NCBI GenBank assembly: GCA_965215855.1
Contig: CBDCER010000003.1
Location: 2,046,001-2,110,000, forward strand
From: J027 sp965215855
Lineage (GTDB): Bacteria > Chloroflexota > Anaerolineae > Aggregatilineales > J027
DNA length: 64,000 nucleotides
Direction of reading: 5' to 3'
The notes under the pieces were generated by a model. It saw only the letters and a program-made list of their open reading frames with translations, was not told the origin of the DNA and did no database searches. Every line of letters begins with the position of its first letter. The stretch's first letter is position 1. The translations under genes were made by a program, and so were the position numbers. Shown here piece by piece: positions 34,648-45,030 of this stretch.

Positions 34648-35904
34648 TTGAGTAAGCAACCGTCTGGTGACAGAAATAGCAAACGGCGCTCGCTCTATGA
34701 CTATTCACGGTCATCGGGTTCGGGCAGCCATTGGTATAGTTCCGGACGTGTTGATCCCCTGAGCCATATCGAGGATATTCGCGCACGAACGCGCACATCC
34801 AAAGTACGCCAATCGACTGATGACGCCTCCGCACCCCGCCCCCGGCGACAGTCGCGGGCACGTGAGCGTGTTGAACGTCGTCGTAGTGGACAGCCAGGTA
34901 ACTGGGCCTGGATGGTGATTGCCGGGACCCTGGTAGGCATGACACTCATCACGGCCATGCTCCTGATTTTCGTTGCGCGTGATAACGATAATTCTTCATC
35001 CACAAATAGTCTCGCGCCAGTGGAGCCTACCTCTGCCATTTATGATGAAGGTGGGGCACTGGAAGGCAATAGCATGGTCATCGAACCCTGGGATGGTGAT
35101 GAGCGTTTCACGGTGCTGGTCATGGGCCTGGATAGCCGTCCTGATGAAATTGGGATGTGTCGTACTGACACCATCATGGTCATCAGCATTGATCCGGTGA
35201 CTAGCCGCATCAGTATTCTCAGCATCCCGCGTGATACCTATGTTGAAATCCCTGAATTTGGCCTGCGCCCTATCAATCAGGCCTGCCTCATCGGCAACCT
35301 GGACTCGAATAGCGGCCCGCAACTCACCATGCAGACTATTCAATATAATTTTGGCATCCGGGTACATGACTATGTCCTGGTCAATTTCAATGCTTTCATC
35401 TCCATCATTGATCGCATTGGTGGCATTGATGTGGTTGTCGAGCAAGAAATCAATGATCGTGAATATCCCGATATGTTCTATGGCTTCGACCCGTTTTTTC
35501 TGGCGGCAGGTGACCAACATCTCGACGGCGAAACGGCGCTGAAATATGCACGTAGCCGCCATACCACCGACGACATTGATCGCGGGCGTCGCCAGCAGCA
35601 AATCATTTTCGCTGCTCGGAGCAAAGTCCTGTCGCTGAATATGGTAGATGATTTGATTGCACAGGCCGTCCCCATTTGGAATGATCTGAGCGATGGTGTG
35701 GAAACCAGCCTTTCGTTGGATGATATGATCCGGTTGGCGCTCTATGCCAAAGATATTCCCGGTGAAAATATCCTGAACCGCGTGGTCGATTGGGACTATC
35801 TGGTACCCTACCAATTAGAGGATGGCACATCAGTCGTTATTCCAGACCGCAGTAAACTCACACCATTGATGTTGGAAATTTTTGGTGAGGGATATAATGA
35901 TTAG
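34648..35904 (+). CDS. LytR-CpsA-Psr (LCP) family protein
   Basis: LCP enzymes transfer glycopolymers from a lipid carrier to the cell wall or other acceptors. A long basic cytoplasmic N-terminus precedes one membrane segment (about 85-107 from this start), and the LCP domain follows: VLVMGLDSRPDE, CRTDTIMV, ILSIPRDTYVEIP, and LKYARSRHTTDDIDRGRRQQQI with the conserved Arg and Asp. The frame opens with ATG at 34609, but TTG at 34648 is chosen because AAGGAG (34633-34638) lies nine bases upstream and the ATG has none. The acceptor polymer is unknown. Confidence 0.85.
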   Translation: MSKQPSGDRNSKRRSLYDYSRSSGSGSHWYSSGRVDPLSHIEDIRARTRTSKVRQSTDDASAPRPRRQSRARERVERRRSGQPGNWAWMVIAGTLVGMTLITAMLLIFVARDNDNSSSTNSLAPVEPTSAIYDEGGALEGNSMVIEPWDGDERFTVLVMGLDSRPDEIGMCRTDTIMVISIDPVTSRISILSIPRDTYVEIPEFGLRPINQACLIGNLDSNSGPQLTMQTIQYNFGIRVHDYVLVNFNAFISIIDRIGGIDVVVEQEINDREYPDMFYGFDPFFLAAGDQHLDGETALKYARSRHTTDDIDRGRRQQQIIFAARSKVLSLNMVDDLIAQAVPIWNDLSDGVETSLSLDDMIRLALYAKDIPGENILNRVVDWDYLVPYQLEDGTSVVIPDRSKLTPLMLEIFGEGYND

Positions 35905-35940
35905 CTTCTTTGTAGAAAACCAACCATCTGAGACGAGTAT

Positions 35941-37869
35941 ATGTCCGCACTACAAAACATTATCGACCAACTTCGCCGCCAACGGCATGATCTTCAGGCT
36001 CCTTATTTAATTCCCGGTCTGTGGATCGACTTTGAAAATCCTCCCGCGCAAAATCACAACCCCTACGACTTTTACGCTGACCGTTTGCAGGCTATCTTGG
36101 ATTCAGAGCCGCAAGCATTGGTCAACGGGCCGCCGGGGGGTGAATGGACGCGCTTTGCTATTACGTACAATATATTCCCACGCCTATCTACCGCGTTTGA
36201 TCACAACGATTCAGGCAAGTTGGAATCGGTTAACGATGGTGGCTGGCGCGAAACGGGCACGTTGCTGAAATCCATTGCATTGCTGCCCTATATTCGATCT
36301 ATGGGATTCAATACCGTTCACCTGCTGCCGATTAATGCGATTGGTGTTGATGGTAAAAAGGGGACATTGGGATCGCCCTATGCCGTTCGTAATCCATATA
36401 AGTTGGACGAAAGCCTGGCAGAACCAGCAGTCCCCGATGTGGAATTATTATTCAAAGGTTTTGTGGAAGCTGCACATCACCTGGGGATGCGGGTTGTGAT
36501 GGAGTTCGCCTTTCGTGTGGCAGCCAAAGACTCTGAATGGGTCCCTGAACATCCAGAATGGTTTTATTGGATTCGGGCTGACATCACGGATCGTGAGCAT
36601 GGTTCCAGGGACGCCAGAGCTTTCGGCACACCCATCTGGCCGCAGGAAAAGATTGGCGAGGTGTACTGGAAAGTGCAATCTGGGCAACGGTATGATCTCC
36701 CCGCACCACCATTGGAATATCGCCATATGTATACCCCGCCGCCGCGTCCGGAAACCATCCAGAAAGAGAATGGTCGTTGGATTGGAACACTGGAGGATGG
36801 TACTCGTGTGCGTATTCCGGGTGCATTTACTGATTGGCCGCCTGAAGACACACAACCGCCCTGGTCAGATGTTACTTACCTGCGATTTTACGATCATCCC
36901 GATTTCAACTACATGGCTTACAACACGCTGCGAATGTATGACGAGCGCCTGGCACAGCCAGATAATGTGATTGGCGATTTGTGGGAAGCAGTGACAGGTG
37001 TCATCCCATATTATCAGCAGCAATTTGGGATTGATGGTGTGATGCTGGATATGGGCCATGCCTTACCAGCACCGCTGAAGCAGAATTTGATGGAGGTAGC
37101 CCGTTCGATTGACCCCGATTTTGCATTCTGGGGCGAAGATTTCAATATCAGCCGTGAGAACCGCGAGCAAGGTTATAATGCGGTAATGGGGTATCTGATC
37201 TTTGACCTGCATCAACCTGAACGTATGCAAGCGTTCATTGACCAATTGTCCTATCATCAGCCCGAAATTACATTTTGCATTACACCCGAAAACCACAATA
37301 CACCTCGCGCCGCCAGCCGGCTGAATCCACTGGGCTTTTGCCATCAGGCATTGCTATACATGGTAGCGTTGCCAGGAATGCCATTCGTCAGCAGCGGCTT
37401 TGAATTGTATGAAAAGCACCCTATTAACACCGGCCTGGGTTTTTCATCCGAGGCGCTAAAGAAATACACTCCTAGCAAATTGCCCTTATTCAGTGAAAAG
37501 GCATACGATTGGACACGTGCTGGAACGATGGTCGGTGCGATTCGCTATGCTATGCACCTGCGCCATGCCTATTGTAATTTGCTGACCAATCCTGATCCAA
37601 CCACGTTATATTCGGGCAGCTCCGACAATCCGAACATTATGGTCTTTGTCCGCACAGATGACCAGCACACTCTGGTTTTTGTTTTCAACATGACCATGTT
37701 CGACTATCAGGAAGGGGAAGCCGAACTTCATGCCCGTGATAGCGTGGCTTATGGACGTTGGGGCTTTGAAGGCGTAACACGTTTGAGCGAACGCCTTGCT
37801 ATCCATGTGCAGATGGGTGGCGGTCACAGTATGATGTTCGAGGCCGATCCGCCCCGCCGATTGATGTGA
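35941..37869 (+). CDS. GH13-like alpha-amylase superfamily protein with altered catalytic site
   Basis: A 642-residue protein with a (beta/alpha)8 amylase-type barrel: MGFNTVHLLPINAIG, GMRVVMEFAF, then FGIDGVMLDMGHA and FWGEDF. The GH13 nucleophile aligns with Asp370 and the acid/base with Glu399. The third carboxylate is Asn453 (PENHNTPR instead of xxNHDTPR), and the Arg two residues before the nucleophile is Met. It may be inactive, have changed specificity or belong to an unusual subfamily. Its stop overlaps the start of the membrane glycosyltransferase as TGATG. Confidence 0.7.
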   Translation: MSALQNIIDQLRRQRHDLQAPYLIPGLWIDFENPPAQNHNPYDFYADRLQAILDSEPQALVNGPPGGEWTRFAITYNIFPRLSTAFDHNDSGKLESVNDGGWRETGTLLKSIALLPYIRSMGFNTVHLLPINAIGVDGKKGTLGSPYAVRNPYKLDESLAEPAVPDVELLFKGFVEAAHHLGMRVVMEFAFRVAAKDSEWVPEHPEWFYWIRADITDREHGSRDARAFGTPIWPQEKIGEVYWKVQSGQRYDLPAPPLEYRHMYTPPPRPETIQKENGRWIGTLEDGTRVRIPGAFTDWPPEDTQPPWSDVTYLRFYDHPDFNYMAYNTLRMYDERLAQPDNVIGDLWEAVTGVIPYYQQQFGIDGVMLDMGHALPAPLKQNLMEVARSIDPDFAFWGEDFNISRENREQGYNAVMGYLIFDLHQPERMQAFIDQLSYHQPEITFCITPENHNTPRAASRLNPLGFCHQALLYMVALPGMPFVSSGFELYEKHPINTGLGFSSEALKKYTPSKLPLFSEKAYDWTRAGTMVGAIRYAMHLRHAYCNLLTNPDPTTLYSGSSDNPNIMVFVRTDDQHTLVFVFNMTMFDYQEGEAELHARDSVAYGRWGFEGVTRLSERLAIHVQMGGGHSMMFEADPPRRLM

Positions 37870-39749
37870 TGCGCCGAGCTTGGATTTCCTGCGGGCTGTT
37901 ATTAGCAATATTCATCTGGGTCATATTGCAATTCCCAGATGACAGTCTGTGGTATGACGAAACAGTCAATGCTTACCTAGCTACGAGTTCTTGGTCTACG
38001 ATCTGGGAGTGGGTCACCGAAGTCGATAATCAACTGCCACTACATTTTGTCGCGCTCAAGATGTGGACAGCCGGGTTAGGCGATAGTGAATTCGCGCTAC
38101 GGCTCTTCTCACTATTCAGTGCTTTGTTGACTGTTGCAGGATTGATGGCGCTGGGTCGGCGATTGCTCCATAGCCAGTGGGGTGGCTGGACAACAAGTCT
38201 CTATTTCGCCATCCCTGGATCATTTCTATATGCCGCTGCCGAAGTCCGCACCTATGCACTGGCGCTGGCATTGCTAGCATGGTCATCGGTGTTTTTGTGG
38301 GAATTCTGCCACCACCCTCGACGAAAAAGTTTACTGGTTGCCTATTTGTTCACTGCTGTTTTGCTGATATATACCCACTATACTGCGTGGTTGACAATCG
38401 GCATTCAGTTTGTGTTTCTATGGATTTTACAGGGGCGGCAACGGTGGGTTTATGGCGGTATTATTATGGGGGCGCTGTTGGTGAGTATTCTGCCGTGGTT
38501 TGTGGCGTTGGGTGGACGCGATTTCAATGTCGGAACAGCCTTTGCTGGACAAGTTCCGCTAGAAACTGCCACCAAGACTTATCTAAGCTTTTATGCTTTT
38601 GGGCAAAAATTATTCACCGACGTGGCTCAACAGACGACGATTCTAGTGATTGGCACGGCTATACTAGGCGCTGTTATCTGGATAGCTACCACATGGCGAG
38701 ATTCCTCTGAACGTATCGGTGTCGCATTCGCCGTTGTGCTTGCCATCGTGCCGATAGCCGCACTGGTTTACGCCGCCAATCAAATTGAGGCTAAACTTGC
38801 CGGACGACATGCCTGGGCCATGTGGCCGGGCATGGCACTGCTCTGGGCTGGAGGGACTCAGGCTGTGGGGGCTTATCTCCAGCGCCAATCACCCCGTATG
38901 CTTCTAGCGGGAGTCGTGAGTGCATTTTTACTCATCACGACTCACCAGGGCCGTGCATTAGATGAGCAGTATAGCGGCAATTTTCGCGGGGCGTTCGATA
39001 TTCTGCACCACGAAGCACAGCCTACCGACATCCTGATTCTACGTGATGGTACGCTGTTCACGGCGGCGGAATATTACGGCAGCCCGATTCCCTATGTTGG
39101 CATACCCTCGAATCGCCTAACCGATGTTAACCATCAGGTGCAGTTGCACGAAGCCTGGAATATGCTTGCTCCGCACCTAACTGATCCGCCTCAAACAATC
39201 TGGGTATTATCATGGCAAGGTAATACGATGGATCCAACCGAGCTGGCATTTGCTTTGCCTGAATACCTAAGCGACAGTCAGTACCATACCTGGCTTCAAT
39301 CGGACGTTAACAATGTGCAATTGGTGAGTTACACCATCACCAGAGACAAACCCTCGCTGATTGAGCATATTGTGGACTATCCTGGGATTATCCAGGTTCC
39401 TCCTGATGGGCCGAGTCTATTGGGGTATGATGTCCTACATAATTTAATTGATGAGCAGTGTATGTTTATCGTTCATACCTGGTGGTGGCGCGGGGAAACT
39501 GATTATCTCAATACGATGGTCAGTATGCGGCTTATTGGCAGTAGTGGCGAATTGCTAGTACAACGTGATTTTCCTCCGGCGGGCTATCACTTTCCGCAAG
39601 AGAAATGGACACCGTTCGTGCCCACGTTGGGACGCGTTGAATTGCCCTATCATTGCAATCAGTCGGTAGCGCAGGTGGTGGCAATAGTGTATGACATAAA
39701 TGGGGAGAAACCTCAACAGCCAATTGTGCTGGCTGAAATAGAGGGTTAA
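37869..39749 (+). CDS. GT39-like polytopic membrane glycosyltransferase
   Basis: About 626 residues with a dozen or so membrane segments. The first outer loop carries the acidic pair of GT-C enzymes in SLWYDETVNAYLA, and a soluble C-terminal domain (about 380 to end) lies outside. GT39/ArnT-like enzymes use lipid-linked sugars to modify proteins or lipids. ATG at 37869 is preferred over GTG at 37866. It is coupled to the GH13-like gene, suggesting joint glycan work. Confidence 0.75.
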   Translation: MRRAWISCGLLLAIFIWVILQFPDDSLWYDETVNAYLATSSWSTIWEWVTEVDNQLPLHFVALKMWTAGLGDSEFALRLFSLFSALLTVAGLMALGRRLLHSQWGGWTTSLYFAIPGSFLYAAAEVRTYALALALLAWSSVFLWEFCHHPRRKSLLVAYLFTAVLLIYTHYTAWLTIGIQFVFLWILQGRQRWVYGGIIMGALLVSILPWFVALGGRDFNVGTAFAGQVPLETATKTYLSFYAFGQKLFTDVAQQTTILVIGTAILGAVIWIATTWRDSSERIGVAFAVVLAIVPIAALVYAANQIEAKLAGRHAWAMWPGMALLWAGGTQAVGAYLQRQSPRMLLAGVVSAFLLITTHQGRALDEQYSGNFRGAFDILHHEAQPTDILILRDGTLFTAAEYYGSPIPYVGIPSNRLTDVNHQVQLHEAWNMLAPHLTDPPQTIWVLSWQGNTMDPTELAFALPEYLSDSQYHTWLQSDVNNVQLVSYTITRDKPSLIEHIVDYPGIIQVPPDGPSLLGYDVLHNLIDEQCMFIVHTWWWRGETDYLNTMVSMRLIGSSGELLVQRDFPPAGYHFPQEKWTPFVPTLGRVELPYHCNQSVAQVVAIVYDINGEKPQQPIVLAEIEG

Positions 39750-39754
39750 TGGAA

Positions 39755-41633
39755 ATCGGGATAGGGGACGGGCGACCGCCCCCTCCCACACCACCGGACA
39801 TGCGGGTCCGCATCCGGCGGTTCGGTCAAGTATGACGAAGATTGTACTGTTGAACGAGACTTTTCAGTCCAAAGGTCTGCCAAAAGGCATTATTGAGCGC
39901 ACGATGTAGCCAGGGAGAATTGGACAGACGCCAATCACCTTGACTTGTCCCGGCGTTCAACTTCGCCCAATGTTCCGGTACTTCCAGACGTCGCAGATTA
40001 CGATAACGGTTCTTGGGCGTCTTCCACTGTTTCCAGCAAAGTTGCCGTAACCGTCTTCGTAACCACTCATCCAGTCGTTGCAAATGGCCGCGAGCGTCCG
40101 CCAGCGCATAGTAATTCACCCAACCAACCGTATACTGATTGAGCGTATCGCGTATGTCTTCTAACGAGCGTCCACTGTTGCGCCGTGTCATTCCTCGAAG
40201 GCGACGTTTGGCACGTTCCAGGCTTTGCGGTGCGATACGAATACCGACCCCACCGCCTGCTCTTCAATAGAAGCTAAAACCCAGAAACTTGCGCTTTACA
40301 GCCAAATCAACCGCACTTTTCTCACGGTTGACCTGCAAACGCATTCGGCCTTCGATGAAACGGCACGTACTTGCCATCACGCGCTCCGCTGCCCGTTTGC
40401 TCTGCACGAAGATGTTGCAATCATCGGCATAGCGCACAAACCGGTGGCCGCGTTCCGCCAACTGCTCGTCCAGTTCGGTCAGCACAATGTTACTCAATAA
40501 CGGTGACAATGGCCCACCCTGCGGTGTCCCCTTGTCCGTGTCAGTGTACATGCCGCCGACCATCACCCCGGACTTCAGATAGGCATTTACCAGTCTCAGC
40601 ACCCGCTTGTCGTCTATCATAGTCTTCATTCGCGCCATCAAGCGGTCATGGTTCACCGTGTCGAAAAACTGCGCCAGATCAATGTCCACTACCCAGGTGT
40701 ATCCCGCTGCTATCGTCTTCTGCGCCGCTTTCACGGCATCATGGGCACTACGCCCTGGTCGGAAACCATAGCTATGCGGGCTGAATGTCTTCTCAAAGAT
40801 CGGGCTGAGTACCTGGTGTATTGCCTGTTGGATCATTCGGTCGAGCACGGTTGGTATGCCTAACTGCCGTGTTCCACCATTCGGCTTCGGGATTTCCACC
40901 CGCTTCACTGGACTGGGCACATAACTCTCCCGTTCCAGTTTGGCGCGTATCCCTTCCCAATGCTCGCGGAGATGGTCGGGCAGTTCTGATACCGTCATTC
41001 CGTCTATCCCCGCGGCTCCCTTGTTTCGCTGCACTTTTTCCAGTGCTGTGAACAGGTTTCCACGACTGAATATCCGTTCCCACAGACTTGCTTCGTGTTG
41101 AGGTCTTTCCTGTCTTTCCATTTGTTCCAGTCGTGGCCTTGGCCCCGCACGCTTATCCCCAGCCGCCAGCTTTCCTTCCACGTTTGGCTCAGTCTCCCTG
41201 AGTTTCGGCTGTCCTACCACGTCTCTACGCCTTTCTCCTCAACTTCTTTTCCGTTCAGCCCTTCGCCCTGTAGTTGGCTTTCACCAACCGCCCCGGATGG
41301 TCGTTACCCCATCGACTACTACGGCCTCGGCTGACTTCTGACATTCAAAAAAACGCCAGACCTCCCCGGATAAGGTACGATAACTTTCCTCCAAGCCCTG
41401 CCACGTTTACATCACGCCACTTCTGTCCGTTGGGGCTTTACTGTCTCGTGCCAGCTTACCCGGCGCGTCATGCCTCTTTACGTGGTTCCTGTCCGTCAGG
41501 TCTGGATTTTGCCCTCCGGCTTCCTCTCCACATCTGCTCGCGCTCGATGCAGTTGCCTTCGGCTAGTGGTTCGTCGGACTAACGCCCACAGCGGACTTTC
41601 ACCGCCTAGTTATCGCCCATGCCGGGCGTACAC
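39755..41633 (-). mobile_element. Group IIC intron inserted after the rplY terminator
   Basis: A 1879-base ribozyme retroelement. The 5' end GTGTACGCCCGGCATGGGC follows directly on TTTTT of the rplY terminator. Domain V is a 34-base hairpin (39790-39823, starting GAACCGCC), and the 3' end reads CTATCCCGAT at 39755. The encoded RT/maturase ends against domain V, as usual in class C. IIC introns target the bases just after terminator hairpins, which is exactly what is seen here. Confidence 0.9.
39826..41220 (-). pseudogene. ltrA: Group II intron reverse transcriptase/maturase with one in-frame stop
   Basis: The frame is continuous for 464 codons except for a single TGA at 40264-40266, after FLGFSFY. 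The first part holds the RT domain (GIPTVLDRMIQQAIHQVL, GFRPGRSAHDAV, active-site YADD, KGTPQGGPLSPLLSN). After the stop the same frame continues into the maturase domain (SLEDIRDTLNQYTVGWVNYY). One base change, for example CGA to TGA, explains it. The RNA may still fold and splice, but mobility would need protein from elsewhere or read-through. Confidence 0.9.
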
Positions 41634-41667
41634 AAAAACGACTGCCGACGGTCGATTGGCAGCCGTT
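41634..41667 (-). terminator. rplY terminator, target of the group IIC intron
   Basis: On the minus strand AACGGCTGCC pairs with GGCAGTCGTT (one G-U) and runs into TTTTT, 20 bases after the rplY stop. The intron starts at the next base. Confidence 0.85.
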
Positions 41668-41686
41668 GTATGTAGTCCCAGGGTAT

Positions 41687-42352
41687 TTATTCGTCGTCGA
41701 ATTCTTCTTTGCGGCGCGTAACCAGTTCGGGTTCGGCTCCTTCTTCGATCTCTTCGACCTCTTCGCCTTCTTCCTCTTCTTCTTCTTCGACCCGGCTGAA
41801 GTGCGCTGTTCGCACAACGGTCGTCGTGTCATCGAGAAGATAAGTTACTCCCTCAAGTTGAGGTAAATCAGCAACAGTCAAATTATCGCCCACTTCTTGA
41901 AATACAGATACATCGACTATGATTTCAGAGGGAATGTTGGCAGGCAGGGTCTCGATTTCAATTGAGGTTATGTCCAGCACAATACGACCAGTAATACGTA
42001 TTCCTGTTTCTTCGTCATTGACCATCGTCAGCGGCACATTGGTCGTAATCACTTGCTTCAGATTCACCGCGTAGAAATCAACATGCAAAACGCGTTCTTG
42101 ATACACCGGGTGACGGTCTACAGCACGGACGAGGGTGGTAATATTCTCGTCATTGAGTTTCAAATCTATCAACTGTGTACCGCCCGCCGCACTCAATACC
42201 GGACGCAATTCCACCCAGGGAACACTAATTTGTACCGGTTCATGGGTGGGGCCATAAATGACCGCTGGAATAATCCCCTGTGCCCGTAGCTGGCGAACTT
42301 TTTTGCCAATAATATCACGGTTATTAACTTCCAAGACAAATGTTTCGCTCAT
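41687..42352 (-). CDS. rplY: 50S ribosomal protein L25 (TL5/Ctc type)
   Basis: Binds 5S rRNA in the large subunit. The 221 residues cover the N-terminal 5S-binding domain (VRQLRAQGIIPAVIYGP, VLHVDFYAVN) and the C-terminal TL5 domain, ending in an acidic Glu-rich tail. It has its own terminator, which hosts the group II intron. Upstream lies the ISKra4-like element on the opposite strand. Confidence 0.93.
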   Translation of the reverse strand: MSETFVLEVNNRDIIGKKVRQLRAQGIIPAVIYGPTHEPVQISVPWVELRPVLSAAGGTQLIDLKLNDENITTLVRAVDRHPVYQERVLHVDFYAVNLKQVITTNVPLTMVNDEETGIRITGRIVLDITSIEIETLPANIPSEIIVDVSVFQEVGDNLTVADLPQLEGVTYLLDDTTTVVRTAHFSRVEEEEEEEGEEVEEIEEGAEPELVTRRKEEFDDE

Positions 42353-42474
42353 CGAACTCTACTAACTCCTCAACCAGCAGCCAGACTGCTGGATCATTGT
42401 TTATGTTTCGCATGGAAAACGGCCTGCCAATTCTAGCTGAGGGCCAGATTGAAGTCAATGCACACATCTGGCTG

Positions 42475-43880
42475 GGGTGCATTCCAGATTGGGGGCAAAA
42501 AGAGTAAACTGGGAGAAAAGCGAGAAGGGTAAACAACAATGAAGTTGAGCGATGAAGAACTGTTGGCAGGACTGAAGGCCAGGGCAGAAGCAGAGCTGGA
42601 ACGACTGATAGCAGAGAAAAAGTCAGCTAAGGAAATCAGCTTGGATGAGATTGAGGCCTTGGCGCATCAGGCTGGAGATGCCATCAAAGCGGAGATAACG
42701 GCAGGGTTGGTGGCACAGGCGAGCGAGGAAGCGAAGCCAGAAGGAGGCGTGAAGTGCAAGGGATGTGGGGTCAAGATGCGTAACAAGGGCAAGAAACCCA
42801 AGTATGTCAAGACGACCAGTGGGGATGTGGTCGTGCAGCGCGGTTACTACTATTGTGAGACATGCCGGATCGGCGTTTTTCCCCCTGGATCAGCAGTGGC
42901 GGCTGGGCAAGAGCCAGTATAGTGCGACACTGGCCTGCCAGTTGGTCTGGTTAGGCGGGTTGCTGCCGTATGGACAGGTAGTGCAGGTTATGGAGCGGAT
43001 CGGGCGGCAGACCATTCCGCAGAGCAATCTGTGGCGCGAGGTACAAGTGCAAGGGGAACGGCTACAGGAGGCAGTTGTGAAGCAACGTACCAGGGTATCG
43101 CCCGAACGGATTATCCTGGAGAGTAGCGACCAAGATCACCAAACACCCCAGGGGATAAGTATGGATGGGGGTATGGTTAATATCCGCGGAGAAGGCTGGA
43201 AGGAAATGAAAGTGGGCACGGTCTACACCATCGGAACGGCTCAACACGAGGCCCCCCTCACGGGCGAAACGGTTGACTTGCCAGCTGCCGAAACAACTTA
43301 TTACACGGCGGTGCTGGGCAATGTGGCGCAGTTCAGTACGGCACTCTGGGCGCTGGCGGTTCAACACCGTATTCCTCAAGCTGCTCGTACCAGTGTGACT
43401 GCCGACGGAGCTGAGTGGATCTGGAACCTGGCGAATGATCTTTTTCCCGATAGTACCCAGATTGTGGATTGGTATCACGCCATGCAGCACTTGGCGCAAG
43501 CCGCCCATGCGCTTTTCCCTGACGATGACGACCATGCTCGCCGCTGGTTTCGGCGTATGAAAACGCCACTCTTTCGCGGTGAGATCTTCAAAATTACCAC
43601 GGTTCTTAATGACCACGGTTTATCCGACCATGCCCGTTATTTTGACCGTCATCAACGGCGTATGCACTACCAGCAATTCCGTGCTGACGATTGCTTAATC
43701 GGATCAGGTACCGTCGAAAGCGCCATTAAGCAATTCAAAGTCCGCTTGACTGGCCCTGGTATGCGCTGGGAACGTGCCAATGCTGATCGCATGTTAGTCA
43801 TTCGTTCTGCTATCCTGAGCAATGAATTTGATGCGCTATGGGACGCTGCCTGATGTTTGCCCCTAATCTGGAATGCACCC
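42475..43880 (+). mobile_element. ISKra4-like insertion sequence with 9-bp target repeats
   Basis: A 1406-bp element. The left end GGGTGCATTCCAGATTGG (42475) and the right end are inverted repeats of 25 bp with one mismatch. It is flanked by ATCTGGCTG at 42466-42474 and 43881-43889, a direct 9-bp target duplication. The sharp ends and intact duplication indicate a recent insertion. Confidence 0.9.
42539..43853 (+). pseudogene. ISKra4-like transposase split by a +1 frame change
   Basis: The first frame (42539-42922) encodes a helical N-terminus and a zinc ribbon (KCKGCGVKM...YYCETCRIG). The second (open from 42765 to 43853) encodes the DDE catalytic part with Asp in ISMDGGMV, Asp in ADGAEWIW and Glu in GSGTVESAIKQ. 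The frames join at TTTTTCCCCC (42876-42885); removing one C gives the expected VFPLDQQW. This is either a one-base insertion in a homopolymer or a programmed shift, and I favour mutation. Confidence 0.8.
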
Positions 43881-43998
43881 ATCTGGCTGCAAACACGGCA
43901 TTGTCAACTGGCTGAAATCAATGATAGAATTATCAACAAGAGGCTCTCTTAATGTATTCATGTAGTTGAATAATTGAGGTGTCGAGAAGATATAATAA

Positions 43999-44985
43999 GT
44001 GACAGAAGTTCGCCCCTTTTCCCCCACGCCGATGGATTTGGCACTCGTGCATCGCCTGGCAACGTGTCAGTTATCAATGGACACTGCAACGGCGTTAACA
44101 CGAGGAGTCAATCCAGTAGAGGCTGCATTATTGGCAGTTGTGCCATTGGCAGACCTGGGCTTTCCAACTCTAGTGTTGCGTGAAAAAGAATCCGGGTATC
44201 TTGGGCAGTTGCGCCATCGTACAGGCGAACCACGCGCACATCTGGCGTTGTTGGCTCCCATCCCAGATCAGAATCTATCTTATGCACCTTGGTTGCAAAT
44301 GATCGAGGGATTGGTGGCAACCGCTGGTAAGCGCGGGGCGTCGATAGTGACGGCTGAAGTTTCAGAAACAGCGTTCGCGGCTTTTGAGATACTACGAAAA
44401 GGGGGATTTATCATCTATGCGCGACAAACAATTTACCAACGGCAACCCGGCAAAGCAATAGTGAAGCGTCTGCCCCGGCGGGTACGGGTGCGCCCTGTAG
44501 CTGAACACGATTGGCCGCAGTTACATTTGCTATATGGGAGTTTAGTTCCTAGCTTGATACAACGGGCTGATCCTATGCCCAAGCTGGAGAGTACACGCAA
44601 TGGCGGCACAAGCCTAATCATCGAGAGTCTGGAAGATAACCGGCGTGTAGGTTATCTGGCAATGACTGCCGGACGTCATGGATTGTTGGTCAAGCCATTG
44701 CTCCATCCCGATGTTTTCGATGAAGCCGAATCCATTCTGGAATCTGCGCTCTCGTTTTGGTCTAAGGTTGAACGGCTACCACTCTATTTTTGTGTGCGCT
44801 CTTATCAAGAATGGTTGGGAACTCCCTTGCTCAGGTTGGGAATGCAAGAATTGGATCGACAGGTAATGTTCGTCAAATATACGACCGTTCATGTACATAA
44901 CGCAGTTGAACATCTCGCTGTCGGTATGGATGCTGTTTTGAGGTCTGTGGTACAGCATGTCGATATCACAACCTCTCAAGAATAA
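43999..44985 (+). CDS. Hypothetical protein with GNAT-like features
   Basis: A 328-residue protein. The region about 10-150 and the region about 155-300 each have the alternating strand/helix pattern of GNAT acetyltransferases (VRVRPVAEHDWPQLHLLYGSL start, then a strand pair and YFCVRSYQEWLG). No clear acetyl-CoA loop is visible, so the assignment is weak. The start is GTG at 43999 with a poor ribosome site; ATG at 44032 is the alternative. Confidence 0.5.
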   Translation: MTEVRPFSPTPMDLALVHRLATCQLSMDTATALTRGVNPVEAALLAVVPLADLGFPTLVLREKESGYLGQLRHRTGEPRAHLALLAPIPDQNLSYAPWLQMIEGLVATAGKRGASIVTAEVSETAFAAFEILRKGGFIIYARQTIYQRQPGKAIVKRLPRRVRVRPVAEHDWPQLHLLYGSLVPSLIQRADPMPKLESTRNGGTSLIIESLEDNRRVGYLAMTAGRHGLLVKPLLHPDVFDEAESILESALSFWSKVERLPLYFCVRSYQEWLGTPLLRLGMQELDRQVMFVKYTTVHVHNAVEHLAVGMDAVLRSVVQHVDITTSQE

Positions 44986-45030
44986 TAACAACACCACAAG
45001 CATGGTCAGTACAGGTACTAGAGGCACGGA

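Noticed and set aside
34996..35814. A 272-codon minus-strand ORF inside the LCP gene
   Set aside because: It is antisense to conserved LCP motifs and has no coding features of its own.
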